64,000 bases of DNA, taken from NCBI RefSeq assembly GCF_910592395.1, contig NC_088319.1, forward strand, positions 2,976,001-3,040,000. Direction: 5' to 3'. This stretch comes from Lineus longissimus. Lineage: Eukaryota > Nemertea > Pilidiophora > Heteronemertea > Lineidae. Shown here piece after piece: positions 11,170-21,105 of the stretch (position 1 is its first letter; each line of letters begins with the position of its first letter). The notes under the pieces were generated by a model, which searched no databases, had not been told where the DNA came from, and worked only from the letters and a program-made list of their open reading frames with translations. The translations under genes were made by a program, and so were the position numbers.

Positions 11170-14042
11170 CTATTTGCACTCCCTATAGTTTTTCACCAAG
11201 CAATAATCGTTATCTCCGACAAACCACCACGTCTTGCAGATCTTGCCCCGTGGCTTGCAGTAACACGGTGTCTCATGGAACATTGCAAGGAGTCGGTCCC
11301 GGAACCCCCTACATTGGTCGGTCACGCACTTCGCCGCCGCAGTATTTTCAACCAGCCCCTTCTCGCAGTGACAGAATCGGAAGAAGTTGTGTCTGAAAGA
11401 TAAAGACATCAAAATGATTGTAAGTCAACTGTAAGTTTGGGGAGATTGGAAGGGTAGCAAAACCAACGAGATGTCATGTCGGTTAACCTGCGGTGAACAT
11501 CAATCCTAAAGTCTCCTCATTTGAAGGATGGATAATACGAACAACAACGGTATAGATCGGCATGATGTAATGTGTGTGCGATTCACTCATGACTACGCAT
11601 TGTAAGTTTGGGGAATTGACACCTTATTGGTTGTCTCGCCAAGACCGCGAGGGCGGAACTAAAATGTAGACCAAAACCGAGGCGGAACATGTGAGGAGAG
11701 ATGTTCAGAGTCGAGAGACAGACTTACGTGTTATCGCATTGTGCGCAGTAATCGTGATCTAAGCAAGCCGAGTCAAGGTCGTCCCTTGGGGGGTAGTTCT
11801 TTCTGAAATGAGAATTTTAAAAATCGGCGCGTGGTCGTCGTTTTTGGCTCACCGTAGGGGAGTCTATACGATACCGCAGTGTCCGTCGTCCGTCGTCGTC
11901 CGTCGTCGTCGTCGTCCGTCGTCGTCGTCGTCGTCCGTCGTCGTCGTCGTATTCTGTGACACGTTTCTTAACCGCTTGTGCTATGTTCCTGAAACTTTAT
12001 ATACATCATTCGCAAGGTCATATCTACCCTGACACTGAACTTCGCTCCGGTCTGATTCTTGACTTTGCCACCAGGGGGCTAAAACCGAAAAGTTAAAAGG
12101 TGCAATATCTCATTTATTACTGATTTGTTTTTGACAAAAAATTTATGGTGGATACCCCTAGCAAGGATACATCACATATCGTACGGGTTTTTGATTTGAC
12201 TTACTTTTCAAGGTCACAGAGGTCAAACTCTAAAATTTCACCGATTAGTGGCACGTTTTGTCTTTATTCGTCCTATAGTCTTTAAATTTGGTATGTAGAC
12301 ACCTGTTACGTAGCTCTACATGTTGACAAAAAATCAGGTGGATGTGGCGTACTTTTCAAGGTCACAGAGGTCAAATGGTGTGAATTGGCCGTTTGTGTGT
12401 AAATATGGCACGTTTCTTAACCACTAAGCTATGCACTTTAAACTTAGTACACATGACCCCCTAAGTCAGATGACCTGTGACACTGATTTTCGGTCTGGTC
12501 TGATTCCTAACTTGGCCAACAGTTGGCCAAAACCAAAAATAGTGAATAGTGCCATATCTCGCTTATTACTGATTAGTTTTTGGTAAAAATTTTATGGTAG
12601 ATACTCTTAGCAAGGATACATCACATATGATACGGGTTTTTGATTTGACATACTTGTCAAGGTCACAGAGGTCAAATGGTGTAAATTGGCCATTTGAGCG
12701 TAACTGTGGAACGTTTGTTAACCCCTAAGGCTATGAATTTGAGACTTTATACAAAGAACCCCCTAGGTCAGTTGACCTCTGACCCTGAATTTCAGTCCGG
12801 TCTGATTCTCGACTTGGCCACCAGGGGGCCAAAAGTGAAAACCTAGAAAGTGTGATATGTCACTTATTAGGGATTCGTTTTCAATAACATTTTTATGGTA
12901 GGTTCTCCTAGCATGGATACATCACATATCATATGAGTTTTTGATCTGACCTGCTTTTCAAGGTCACAGAGGTCAAATGGCGTAAATTGGTCGTTTGATT
13001 GTAACTATGGCACGTTTCTTAACCACTAAAGCTATGAACTTTAAACTTAGTACACATGACCCCCTAGGTCAGATGACCTGTGACACTGATTTTCGGTCTG
13101 GTCTGATTCCTAACTTGGCCACCAGTTGGCCAAAACCAAAAATAGTGAATAGTGCCATATCTCGCTTATTACTGATTAGTTTTTCTTAACCACTAAAGCT
13201 ATGAACTTGAAATTTGGTACACATGACTCCCTACGTCATGTTACCTCGGACACCAAATTTCAAACTGATCTGGTACTCAACTTGGCCACCAGGAGACCAA
13301 AACTAAAATAGGTAAAAAGTGCAATATCTCATTTATTAGGTGGTGTCTTCTCCAGATGTGGTCATCGAAAACCCCAGTACGCAGTACACGAGAACGGAAC
13401 GTAATCGCACGCTCACCGGAAGCAAGCCATGTTCAAGACTGCCTCCCGAATTGAGCAATGATCACTGAAGTGACAGAGGGGTGACGTAAGAGTTCGACCT
13501 CGGGTGCACTCGGGCGTCGTAAACGTTGCGTTTTCTGAGCCGGGTCCTGTGCGTGCAAAAATGACGAATAACATGAATAATGCGTGGTCCACCATGGATT
13601 ATATTTTACATGAAAAGAAAAAGACAGCTTACCTGCATGTTTCCTTTGGGTCATCACATTTACAGTACCCTGGTTTCACCCAGGGCCAGATACCAGTTCT
13701 TGCCTTCCCGCACCATTTTCCGTAATTCGTCAGATTATCTTGTGCGTGAGAAAGAGCAAAGCCTGAAGGAAGACGTGAAACAATGTGTTGTAGGACGGAT
13801 GAAGAGGTAAGCCCAAGGGTATCAAAATGTGCTACCCAAAGTATCAAAGGTCCTATACCCAGGGTAATAAAGATGTGAGGTCGAGGATACAATATCAACG
13901 ATGCGGTACCCAAGGTATCAACGATGTGATACCCTGGACATCAAAGATGTTGTTACGAGGGTAAAAGCAAACTAATGGTTACAGGTGAATGAAAATATGT
14001 CTTACCTAAAGCCATCACAACGAGAACCTTGAGTGCAATCAT
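11170..14042 (-). CDS. Small secreted Cys-rich protein with PLA2-like active-site motif, copy A
   Basis: Four exons read right to left: 14042-14006 (signal peptide), 13762-13633, 11802-11728 and 11392-11170. Junction phases are consistent and all sites are GT-AG. The product is 154 residues. It has a short hydrophobic leader (LKVLVVMAL), then NYGKWCGK, then CKCDDPKETC. The 75-bp exon 3 encodes PPRDDLDSACLDHDYC, and a Cys-rich C-terminal region ends in PCYCKP...DYCLVKN. The LDxAC-x2-HD-x-C motif (His72, Asp73) matches the catalytic helix of secreted phospholipase A2, and YGxWCG resembles the calcium loop. Between them is a ~20-residue insert with two or three Cys that ordinary group I/II enzymes lack. 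The usual Cys pair before His is reduced to one. The large intron 2 is filled by a 301-bp-period repeat. Catalysis is inferred; nothing here shows that it is a toxin. Confidence 0.75.
11390..11727. other. Intron 3 of PLA2-like copy A
   Basis: A 335-bp intron without coding content. A short copy of a dispersed repeat (attgacaccttattggttgtctcgcc and following, about 11617-11690) is related to copies at 35255-35550 and 39785-40045. Confidence 0.6.
11875..13340 (+). repeat. 301-bp-period tandem element with a (GTC/CGTCGTC)n head
   Basis: It starts with a CGTCGT-rich run (11878-11950). It continues as repeating units built of 'cgtttcttaacc.ctaaagctatgaactt', 'ggtacacatgaccccctaggtcag', 'ggccaccagggggcc' and 'tcaaggtcacagaggtcaaat'. 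The caaggtcac core occurs at 12209, 12357, 12658 and 12959, so the last intervals are exactly 301 bp. It lies in intron 2 of PLA2-like copy A. A second array of the same family is at 37346-38300. Inverted fragments occur near 62040-62155 and 63780-63935. Confidence 0.85.
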
Positions 14043-14261
14043 TTTGACCTCTTCCTTCTCCGAGTCCCACTTATCAAATGTCAATGATGCGTTCGTCACG
14101 TTTATATACTATCTATTTGAACTGACAAAGATACTAGGCAGGTACATGTTCCATTACCTCATCTATCTCGTCGCCATATACCTCCAGTGACGTCACAGAT
14201 CAGTTTTCAAAATTAGTTTGCTCAGCTCATGTACCGTCGGCCTCCTCAAACAGATGCGAAT

Positions 14262-14408
14262 AAAATGTATATAAAATGTATATAAAATGTATATAAAATG
14301 TATATAAAATGTATATAAAATGTATATAAAATGTATATAAAATGTATATAAAATGTATATAAAATGTATATAAAATGTATATAAATGTATATAAAATGTA
14401 TATAAAAT
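14262..14408. repeat. 11-bp minisatellite (aaaatgtatat)n
   Basis: About 13 head-to-tail copies of an 11-bp unit, aaaatgtatat, with one 10-bp variant unit near 14380. The unit length is not a multiple of three and the unit lacks stops in several frames, so it produces long meaningless frames on the minus strand. Confidence 0.95.
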
Positions 14409-14409
14409 G

Positions 14410-16230
14410 TGAGTTTGTCTCGATATACACCAGGCAAAATAGAGTATACATTTTTGGCATCTGCAATACTCATTTTTTATGAAGGACGTCGCAAAAAGCA
14501 GTTGGGATGTCGAGTAACCATACCAGCAGCGGCAAGACGGCACGGGCATATAGTGGCCGTTGTTGTCCATGCGCACCCGGTTCGACACCAGTCGATACGG
14601 CCGATGCGCTCCGTCCTTGGTCAGGTTTATTTCGGAGTTTCCGTCTTCTACAGTCGTGTTGTCATTACGTACCCAGCCGACAGGCCCAGACTACCCGGGC
14701 TGATTTAGGTGTTTGCTCTCCTATAGACTGGTTGCCTACCAAGGCCAAGGAGATCAGTCTACCCCGTGCAGTGGTACTGCGATTGAGAGCAGAACTTGCT
14801 GTCCGCGTGAAAAACTAAAACCACTTGGGCGATGTTCCGCTTCATGGCCGCCGCTCCAGCAATACAACACTTGGCTTTAGTGGGTATTTGGGAATTCAAC
14901 CCGCCAGTAGATTGGAGCAAGTGTCATCAAAAGACGCCAACCCGCATTCGATGAGCAGGTAATGATGTTAGGTACTGAATGACCGCTGGAATAAGTCAAG
15001 TGTCCTGCCGCGGGGGCGGTCAAAGCGGGAAACGATCCAGTGGAACCACTCTCTTATTGTGAAGTTCTGTTTGGGAAATAAGCAGGGCAAATATCTGACC
15101 CTTTCAATGAAGGGACAGGGTCAAATTTATAGTACACTTGTAGTTCAGCTTGAAAAATCACAGGTTTGTGAGGGTTGTTATGATTGCATTCTGAAGGTCA
15201 CATTCTCAACGATTTATCATCAACATGATCAAAGATAAAGTGCGAAATTGCTGAGGTACTCGATAATTCTGATAACGATATTTGTCGACATGGGCCACGG
15301 TGTTTAAACAAAGTCACGGGTTCATCCGCATTGGTGACAGACGCATGTGACTGGTGCTCATTTCCGTGATAGCGTTTTTGGACATGTTTCTTTGACATGC
15401 TGCCACGCACGTACTTGGGTCATGTTCCTCTCGTGAATTCTGAAAACCTGGGAATCAAATCTCCGATATTTCTGATAACTTTAATTTACCGAATGTAATG
15501 AGGTCAAATGTTCGAATGGATCCTTTGTTGCCAGCTACTCTGTCTTACTCTTAAAATCAATTAGTGAAAATAACTACTAGTAGTTCATTAATTAGTAACT
15601 TGCTTTTACTATTCTGGTATATGTTGTTCCTATTGCACCGATCGACTACAAACTGAATTATCAAGAATATATATTCTAGATGTTGTTGTTCTGAGAGGTG
15701 TACTATTCAACAGTCTCTGAACCTATAGAATTCAAGGCCTACATCGTTCATAATTGAAAATTTCAAAATGTGGTAAGCACCGAGTTTTAGCAAATTCGTG
15801 TGCATGATAACTCCATCACGGCATTGTACACAACTGCTTTTCTATTTTCCTGGACCACCACTAATTACGAACGGCGTACCCCTTTCAGTAAGAATTAGCC
15901 TTGAACTTAAGTTACGCTCCAAGCAATAAATGTATGTAGATTAGCTCCTGCATGGAGTCCTATCTCCACACAAGCTTTTCATGCTTTTGCCGTTTTTTTA
16001 CCTGTTGTCCATTAATAACAACATACATATGAGTAATACCAGTGGCATCAAACGCTTATGTGGAGATACGTAGGACGAAACTATGCGTGTAGTGAAAGTC
16101 GTAAGCCTGTGGATTGACAGCCAAATTCCAGGTGGTGATTTCCGGTTCACGTAACTGCGAAACCATGGTGTACATGTGACGTGGCCGACAGACACCAGCT
16201 GGCAAAGTGCTATGCCCTCGATCAACAAAC
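14410..16230. other. Intergenic stretch between the two PLA2-like genes
   Basis: No convincing gene. Bases 14507-14818 contain an open frame of 103 codons whose 3' part (PIDWLPTKAKEISLPR) shares the nucleotide string agactggttgcctacca with 1572-1590. It is probably a transposon remnant, which I cannot name. Bases 15690-15900 belong to a dispersed repeat also present at 19430-19640 and 25650-25870, recognisable by a 'caaattcgtgtgcatgataact' core. Confidence 0.5.
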
Positions 16231-16232
16231 AC

Positions 16233-16238
16233 TTTATT
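16233..16238 (-). terminator. Polyadenylation signal AATAAA for PLA2-like copy B
   Basis: AATAAA on the minus strand (tttatt on plus), 30 bp past the stop codon of PLA2-like copy B. Confidence 0.6.
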
Positions 16239-16267
16239 GAACATCGTCTAGTCCTAGAGGTTTGTTA

Positions 16268-19207
16268 TTAACAGTCCTGAAAGTTCTGCTTCAAGCAGTA
16301 GTCCGCGTCACCAAACAGCCAATACTTCTTGCACGACATCCCGAGGGGTTTGCAGTAACAGGGAATGACAGTGAAGAGACTGATCACACGGCTCCTGAAG
16401 TTTACGCAGTCGGCAGTCGAGCATTTCGCTTTCACGGCATTCTTGACCAGTTCGCGTTCGCACTCGCACCAGTGGAACTTTCTCGACCTGTAGAGAGACG
16501 GAGAACTCTATGTTGGCTGTTCTGAGCTAAGTTATTAGCTAATTATTTCAAGTTCAGAGAAAATGGCACCTTGACCCTCAAAGTATTGACATTGCTGAGC
16601 TTCCATACAACGCACGTCGCAAAGGGCGGAGGACGGAGGTTACGGAGGCAATACCGCTTGAAGTTCTGTATGGGCGAATGAAAAGCCACTACAAACAAAC
16701 CACAACTCGGCAGGGCTTTGAGCTGAGGGGGGTTGAAGACGGCTGAAGGCCTGCATTTTTCGAGCTGGGGCATTTTCCAAAAATGGTTACAGGATATTCA
16801 CAGTTAATTTTAAAACGAACTTCAAGTAAAAGGTTTTTTTTGTTACTTCAACGATTATATCCCCAAAGAGGGTACTTTACTATGTATGGAAAAGGTGGCG
16901 GGGGTTAAAAGGTGCATGAAAGAACGGGGAACGTGTGTGGAGAAGGTGGAAACGTGTCGACACGTGCTTAGATTACAGCCGTCGATTCTATCTTCGATAC
17001 AATTACGATGAAGCGGCATATAGCCACGAGTACGGTGGCTGGTTAATAGGGTTAATCCCCCGATAGGCCAACATGAACGCGTATCCCATTGTTCGACCTC
17101 TCGATAACTATGTCGACCAATGGGATAGGCGTTAGCGTTCAAGTTTTGGAGAGGGGGTGCGGAAACTCCCTATTGATCTGTCAACTCCAATCGCAGCCAG
17201 CTTCTTCATCCGGGGACTACAAGATCAGCAATTCAAAATGGCTGCATCACTCCACCCGCAGTTTGCCTTCAACTTACGTTTTCGTGCAGTAAGTGCAGAG
17301 ATCATGCTGCAGACACGCGGCATCCAGGCCATCGATGGGAGGCCCATTTTTCCTGTAAAGATGATAATGATAAGTAACCGTCGTTCTTGCTAAAACAATC
17401 TGACCGAAGCCGGAGACTACTACTACAAGGACCCATGACCTGAGGTCGTAGGGGCATGTGGCAGCTGGCAACAGTGATGCATGCCCTAGTAGATCTGTTT
17501 TCGGCCTTCAGGATAAGTTGAGGTGTTGTGAGGCCGGTTCACTCTTCGATGGTATCCATCCACGTTTTCCTTGGTCTTCCTCGCTTCCTCGCCTTGCAAG
17601 ATTGTCTTTGCAAGCGAGTCATACCGGAGACATCAGGCCAATAAACCCAATTGGTACCTTACGTAGTGGCACAATAAAAAAAACCCGACCTTTGAGGAGG
17701 AATACTCCCCTCCAAGTGCAGAGCGAACGCTGAAGAATGCGAGTGCTTAGACAACCATGTCCCACTGGTACTGAAAAGCGATTATCGCCGCAGTGAAGCT
17801 AGACATGTCCGCGCTATAAAAATTGGCAAGTACGTACTGTGTGTTTCCATATCAGTCTGCAACAACTTTGTGAAAGGATAAGTGATGAAATGCCCGGGGC
17901 ATTATGCTCTCCTCTTGCTATTATTGGCCGTCACGTTATCAATGTCGGGAAGTAGGTGTCTTTGATGCGGTAAAATAAGCCAGCTGCCGTCGAGGCTCCC
18001 AAGTGGCCATAAGCGGCGTAAGGATTTTATACCTCATTCTGTGAATACATTGGCTGCAAGTAACCGTTACTGCAACTTCCAATATATAGGCTACCAGCTG
18101 AACACAGGGTCATATTTGGTACTTGTGACGTCAAAGGTTGCGCCCGACAAAAAGATACACTCGCTTAAATGTGATGTAAATGGAAAATAGACTCACCTGC
18201 ACGTCTCCACCCCATCGGAGCATTTGCAGACGGCGAGGCGGGTGCGATTCTTTGGGAAGAGTCCTGTGTTCCTCTTGCCGCACCACTGGCCGTAGTTGAA
18301 CAAGCTCATCGAGTCGGTCAGCCCCAGCAAGCTAAACGCATTGGCAGCAACAATAACTGTAAGGAGGGAATGTATAAATGGTGTAGATCATCCTGAACCT
18401 CATGGTCTTTTACTCCCTTTAAAAGAACATTATACCCGGGCTAAATGTTGATAAGATGCAAAGAGCCTAGTGGTGCAAGACAGGTTCATGTTACACTCAG
18501 GACGTAGTGGACCAGCCTCGTCTTGTAGTGAGGAAGCACGATCAGGATGACGAAATGGACTGCAAATGAATCTAGATACAAGTACGTAGGGAAACATATT
18601 GTTTTTCATAAGCGACGTTTTGCAGTACTGTAATCTCGACTAGGAGCTCGTCCCTACAGACTGTCACGCCTCACATTTGAGTTAGCGCTTGATGGATTTC
18701 TTCCATGATGGATTCATCAGCAACATCCATTGATAGAATACTGTACACTCGGCTGGGAGCCGTCCTGGAGTGACATTTCATGCTCCAATAAACAGACGTA
18801 CATGCGGCCATGGATGCCACAATGCAGAACATAGTTTAATTTAAAGTTGGTGGTGACTTTGTTCTTAAAAGATCAATTCAGTAGTTTGGGATGATTGAAA
18901 ATTATAAAGTTTTTTTTATAGCGCTTGACGAAAATGATGTTGACAGTAGCAACCAATACGGACTTCTATGCTATCAAGTCCCTGCTATTTTTTAATTTAT
19001 TTTTAGTGCAGATTCCAGTATCTGTTACACTACGGAAGCAGTGGACCGTCCTTGTCCCTCACCCTATGAGACAGTATGAATAGGACGATGAAATGGACTG
19101 CCCGTGGAGTCTAATGTTAAATGGCGGAGAAGACGTGATGAGACGAGCTAACAAATGATAGGCCTACCTGCTGTAAAAAACAGAAGTGTCTTCATCAGAG
19201 TCTTCAT
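16268..19207 (-). CDS. Small secreted Cys-rich protein with PLA2-like active-site motif, copy B
   Basis: Four exons: 19207-19168, 18356-18197, 17352-17278 and 16487-16268. The phases are identical to copy A and exon 3 has the same 75-bp length. The product is 164 residues. It has a signal peptide (MKTLMKTLLFF), then NYGQWCGK, then CKCSDGVETC, then PPIDGLDAACLQHDLC with the HD pair at about residues 83-84. The C-terminal block carries PCYCKP...WLFGDADYC and ends in DC. Cys positions align one for one with copy A, so the two arose by tandem duplication of the whole gene. The PLA2 reading rests on the LDxAC-x2-HD-x-C helix and the YGxWCG loop. The rest of the chain is not a standard group I/II PLA2. 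Confidence 0.75.
17500..17650 (-). mobile_element. LINE-type remnant (RGRPRKTWMD motif)
   Basis: The minus strand of about 17530-17600 encodes RKRGRPRKTWMDTIEE, then a stop. This 'GRPRK.W.D.i' block is typical of the C-terminal end of endonuclease-bearing LINE reverse transcriptase proteins. It sits in intron 2 of PLA2-like copy B, with no upstream RT frame visible. Confidence 0.5.
18490..19118. repeat. Two copies of an ~85-bp dispersed repeat
   Basis: Bases ~18493-18575 and ~19027-19118 share the pattern 'acactc.gac.cagtggacc..cctcgtc...aggatga.gaaatggactgc'. Related copies lie at 39178-39262, 39472-39560 and 47446-47532. They carry no coding sequence. They may be part of a SINE or the tail of a LINE; the ends are undefined. 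Confidence 0.65.
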
Positions 19208-19750
19208 TTCGAGAAAAGCGTCCGAATTTCAGATCTTAGAACTTGTACATGTATTATTACCGTCAGTGGTTTATCTAATCAAGGGCGAGGTATATATAGG
19301 CCATATCATGCGCACGTAGGGCCATCTTACTATAATTACTTCCATAATATCCAAGTAGCCTCTTCCGTGATTAGTTTGAAGAGGGCGAAGGTCATGTTTT
19401 CTGTCCACATATTAAAGGCCCACTCCGTTCGTTAAAGAGATTACAATTTAAGTTGAATTTGAAGATTTCTAATTGTTTGATTTCGAGCTGAATACGAATG
19501 TCAACAATGCTATTGTTTAGACTGATGTACAAAGACAATAAATGCCAAGTTTCAACGAATTTTCGTGCATAATAACTGCACTGCGTAATGTGTTCCTTGA
19601 AATTCCAAGCCCTTCTAAGTCCTAACTGCCTCAATACAAAAGGCAAAGACAGAAATTGGCAACATTGCCGGTGCCATGACTGATTCGCGATTGGTCTGTC
19701 TATGATGGGCGCATCTCTTTCACATTGGTAGAAACAAACGGTGTAGCAGC
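19208..19750. other. Upstream flank of PLA2-like copy B
   Basis: No gene seen. Bases ~19430-19640 are a copy of the 'caagtttcaacgaattttcgtgcataataactgcact' dispersed repeat shared with ~15730 and ~25720. A TATA-like tatatata lies at about 19290, ~85 bp upstream of the copy B ATG, as expected for a promoter. Confidence 0.5.
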
Positions 19751-19755
19751 CAGCT

Positions 19756-20300
19756 CCGATTCGGTCTGGTTGTGTCTGTCTCATCTCTCTCACCGTATGG
19801 ACAGGGCGGTGGAGCTGCCAGGTCCGATTCGGTCTGGTTGTGTCTGTCTCATCTCTCTCACCGTATGGACAGGGCGGTGGAGCTGCCTGGTCCGATTCGG
19901 TCTGGTTGTGTCTGTTTCATCTCTCTCACCGTATGGACAGGGCGGTGGAGCTGCCTGGTCCGATTCGGTCTGGTTGTGTCTGTCTCATCTCTCTCACCGT
20001 ATGGACAGGGCGGTGGAGCTGCCTGGTCCGATTCGGTCTGGTTGTGTCTGTCTCATCTCTCTCACCGTATGGACAGGGCGGTGGAGCTGCCTGGTCCGAT
20101 TCGGTCTGGTTGTGTCTGTTTCATCTCTCTCACCGTATGGACAGGGCTGTGGTGCTGCCAGGTCCGATTCGGCCTGGTTGCGTCTGTCTCATCTCTCTCA
20201 CCGTATGAACAGGGCGGTGGAGCAGCCAGCTCCGATTCGGTCTGGTTGCGTCTGTCTCATCTCTCTCACAGTATGGACAGGACGGTGGAGCTGTCGAGGA
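19756..20300. repeat. 68-bp tandem repeat, 8 copies
   Basis: The unit begins ccgattcggtctggttg and contains ctcatctctctcaccgtatgg and acagggcggtggagctgcc. Units start at 19756, 19824, 19892, 19960, 20028, 20096, 20164 and 20232, each exactly 68 bp apart. The central copies are nearly identical and the outer ones have drifted. Because 68 is not a multiple of 3, the array reads open in three plus-strand frames with rotating peptides. Those frames are artefacts. Confidence 0.95.
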
Positions 20301-21105
20301 TGTTGAGACCCAACGCGGATGCGGATGCGGATGCCAGCAGCAGTAGCACTCCCTTCAAGTTTTATTTGGGCGGCGGAAGATATTTCACGATAAATATCTT
20401 CAATGGACGACAATAGGTCGATATTCGGAGACATTTTCTGCCGGAGGATTCTATCGGGGTAACGGAACCCATTCCGACTTAGCAGGGGATCAATATGACT
20501 ATGGACGAGTGGAACATATTCAAGGGACTAGCGCCGACAATGGAACGTCTTGTTCCCGAACTTTTAACTTTGATGCCATGCATGATATCTGAATCACATC
20601 AAAATCAGCAGGGCTATCTGCAGTGTGCCGAATGCAACCCGTAAGTACAATAGTACTTGATTTGATTGGGAGTACTTTGATTGGGAGTATGATTATGAGA
20701 TTGTGACATTTGGACGAATTGCAGTGAAAATACTTGAAGAATATTTCAAGTGAAGTAAAACGAAAGGTCCATACCGAAGATCGCGTTTAGGCATACATAT
20801 GTCAGAAAGGTCGCCGTGGATTTGTCTCAGATCCCTACGTCTCGAATCCCATGATGGGCACGGATCGCCGAAGACCACGTGCGCGCACATTCGCTTTTCC
20901 CGCGTTATGAACTTGCCGCGAATTTGCCGAGGAAGGTCACATGACAGACCAAAAATAGATTCACACGAGAAACTTGCATACATTAACAAACCCCCCTCGC
21001 TTTTAATAGTATTTCGAAGTATGGTGAACTCGCGTTGCGATGACTCTTCGATTTATACTCGATTTATCTCTCTAAATCAATAACCAGACACTAAAATACC
21101 TCAAG
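20301..21105. promoter_or_regulatory. Upstream region and probable promoter of the DDI gene
   Basis: No separate gene is seen. The stretch contains a short (gcggat)n run at about 20315-20332 and a duplicated ttgattgggagta at about 20660-20690. The DDI ATG follows at 21106 in the context caagATGag. No TATA box is obvious, as is common for housekeeping genes. Confidence 0.35.

Noticed and set aside
14193-14588. Minus-strand frames rich in FYIHFIYILYT
   Set aside because: Produced by the 11-bp (aaaatgtatat)n minisatellite.
14507-14818. 103-codon frame as a host gene
   Set aside because: It shares a short nucleotide block with 1572-1590 and has no splice partners; more likely a transposon remnant, but too short to name.
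11170-19207. Calling the PLA2-like pair venom toxins
   Set aside because: Secretion signal and PLA2 motif alone do not imply toxicity, and nothing in the sequence shows venom-gland expression.
19725-20416. Open frames of 122-214 codons with repeating peptide SLSPYGQGGGA
   Set aside because: They are the three-frame read-through of the 68-bp tandem repeat; 68 is not divisible by three and no other coding feature is present.
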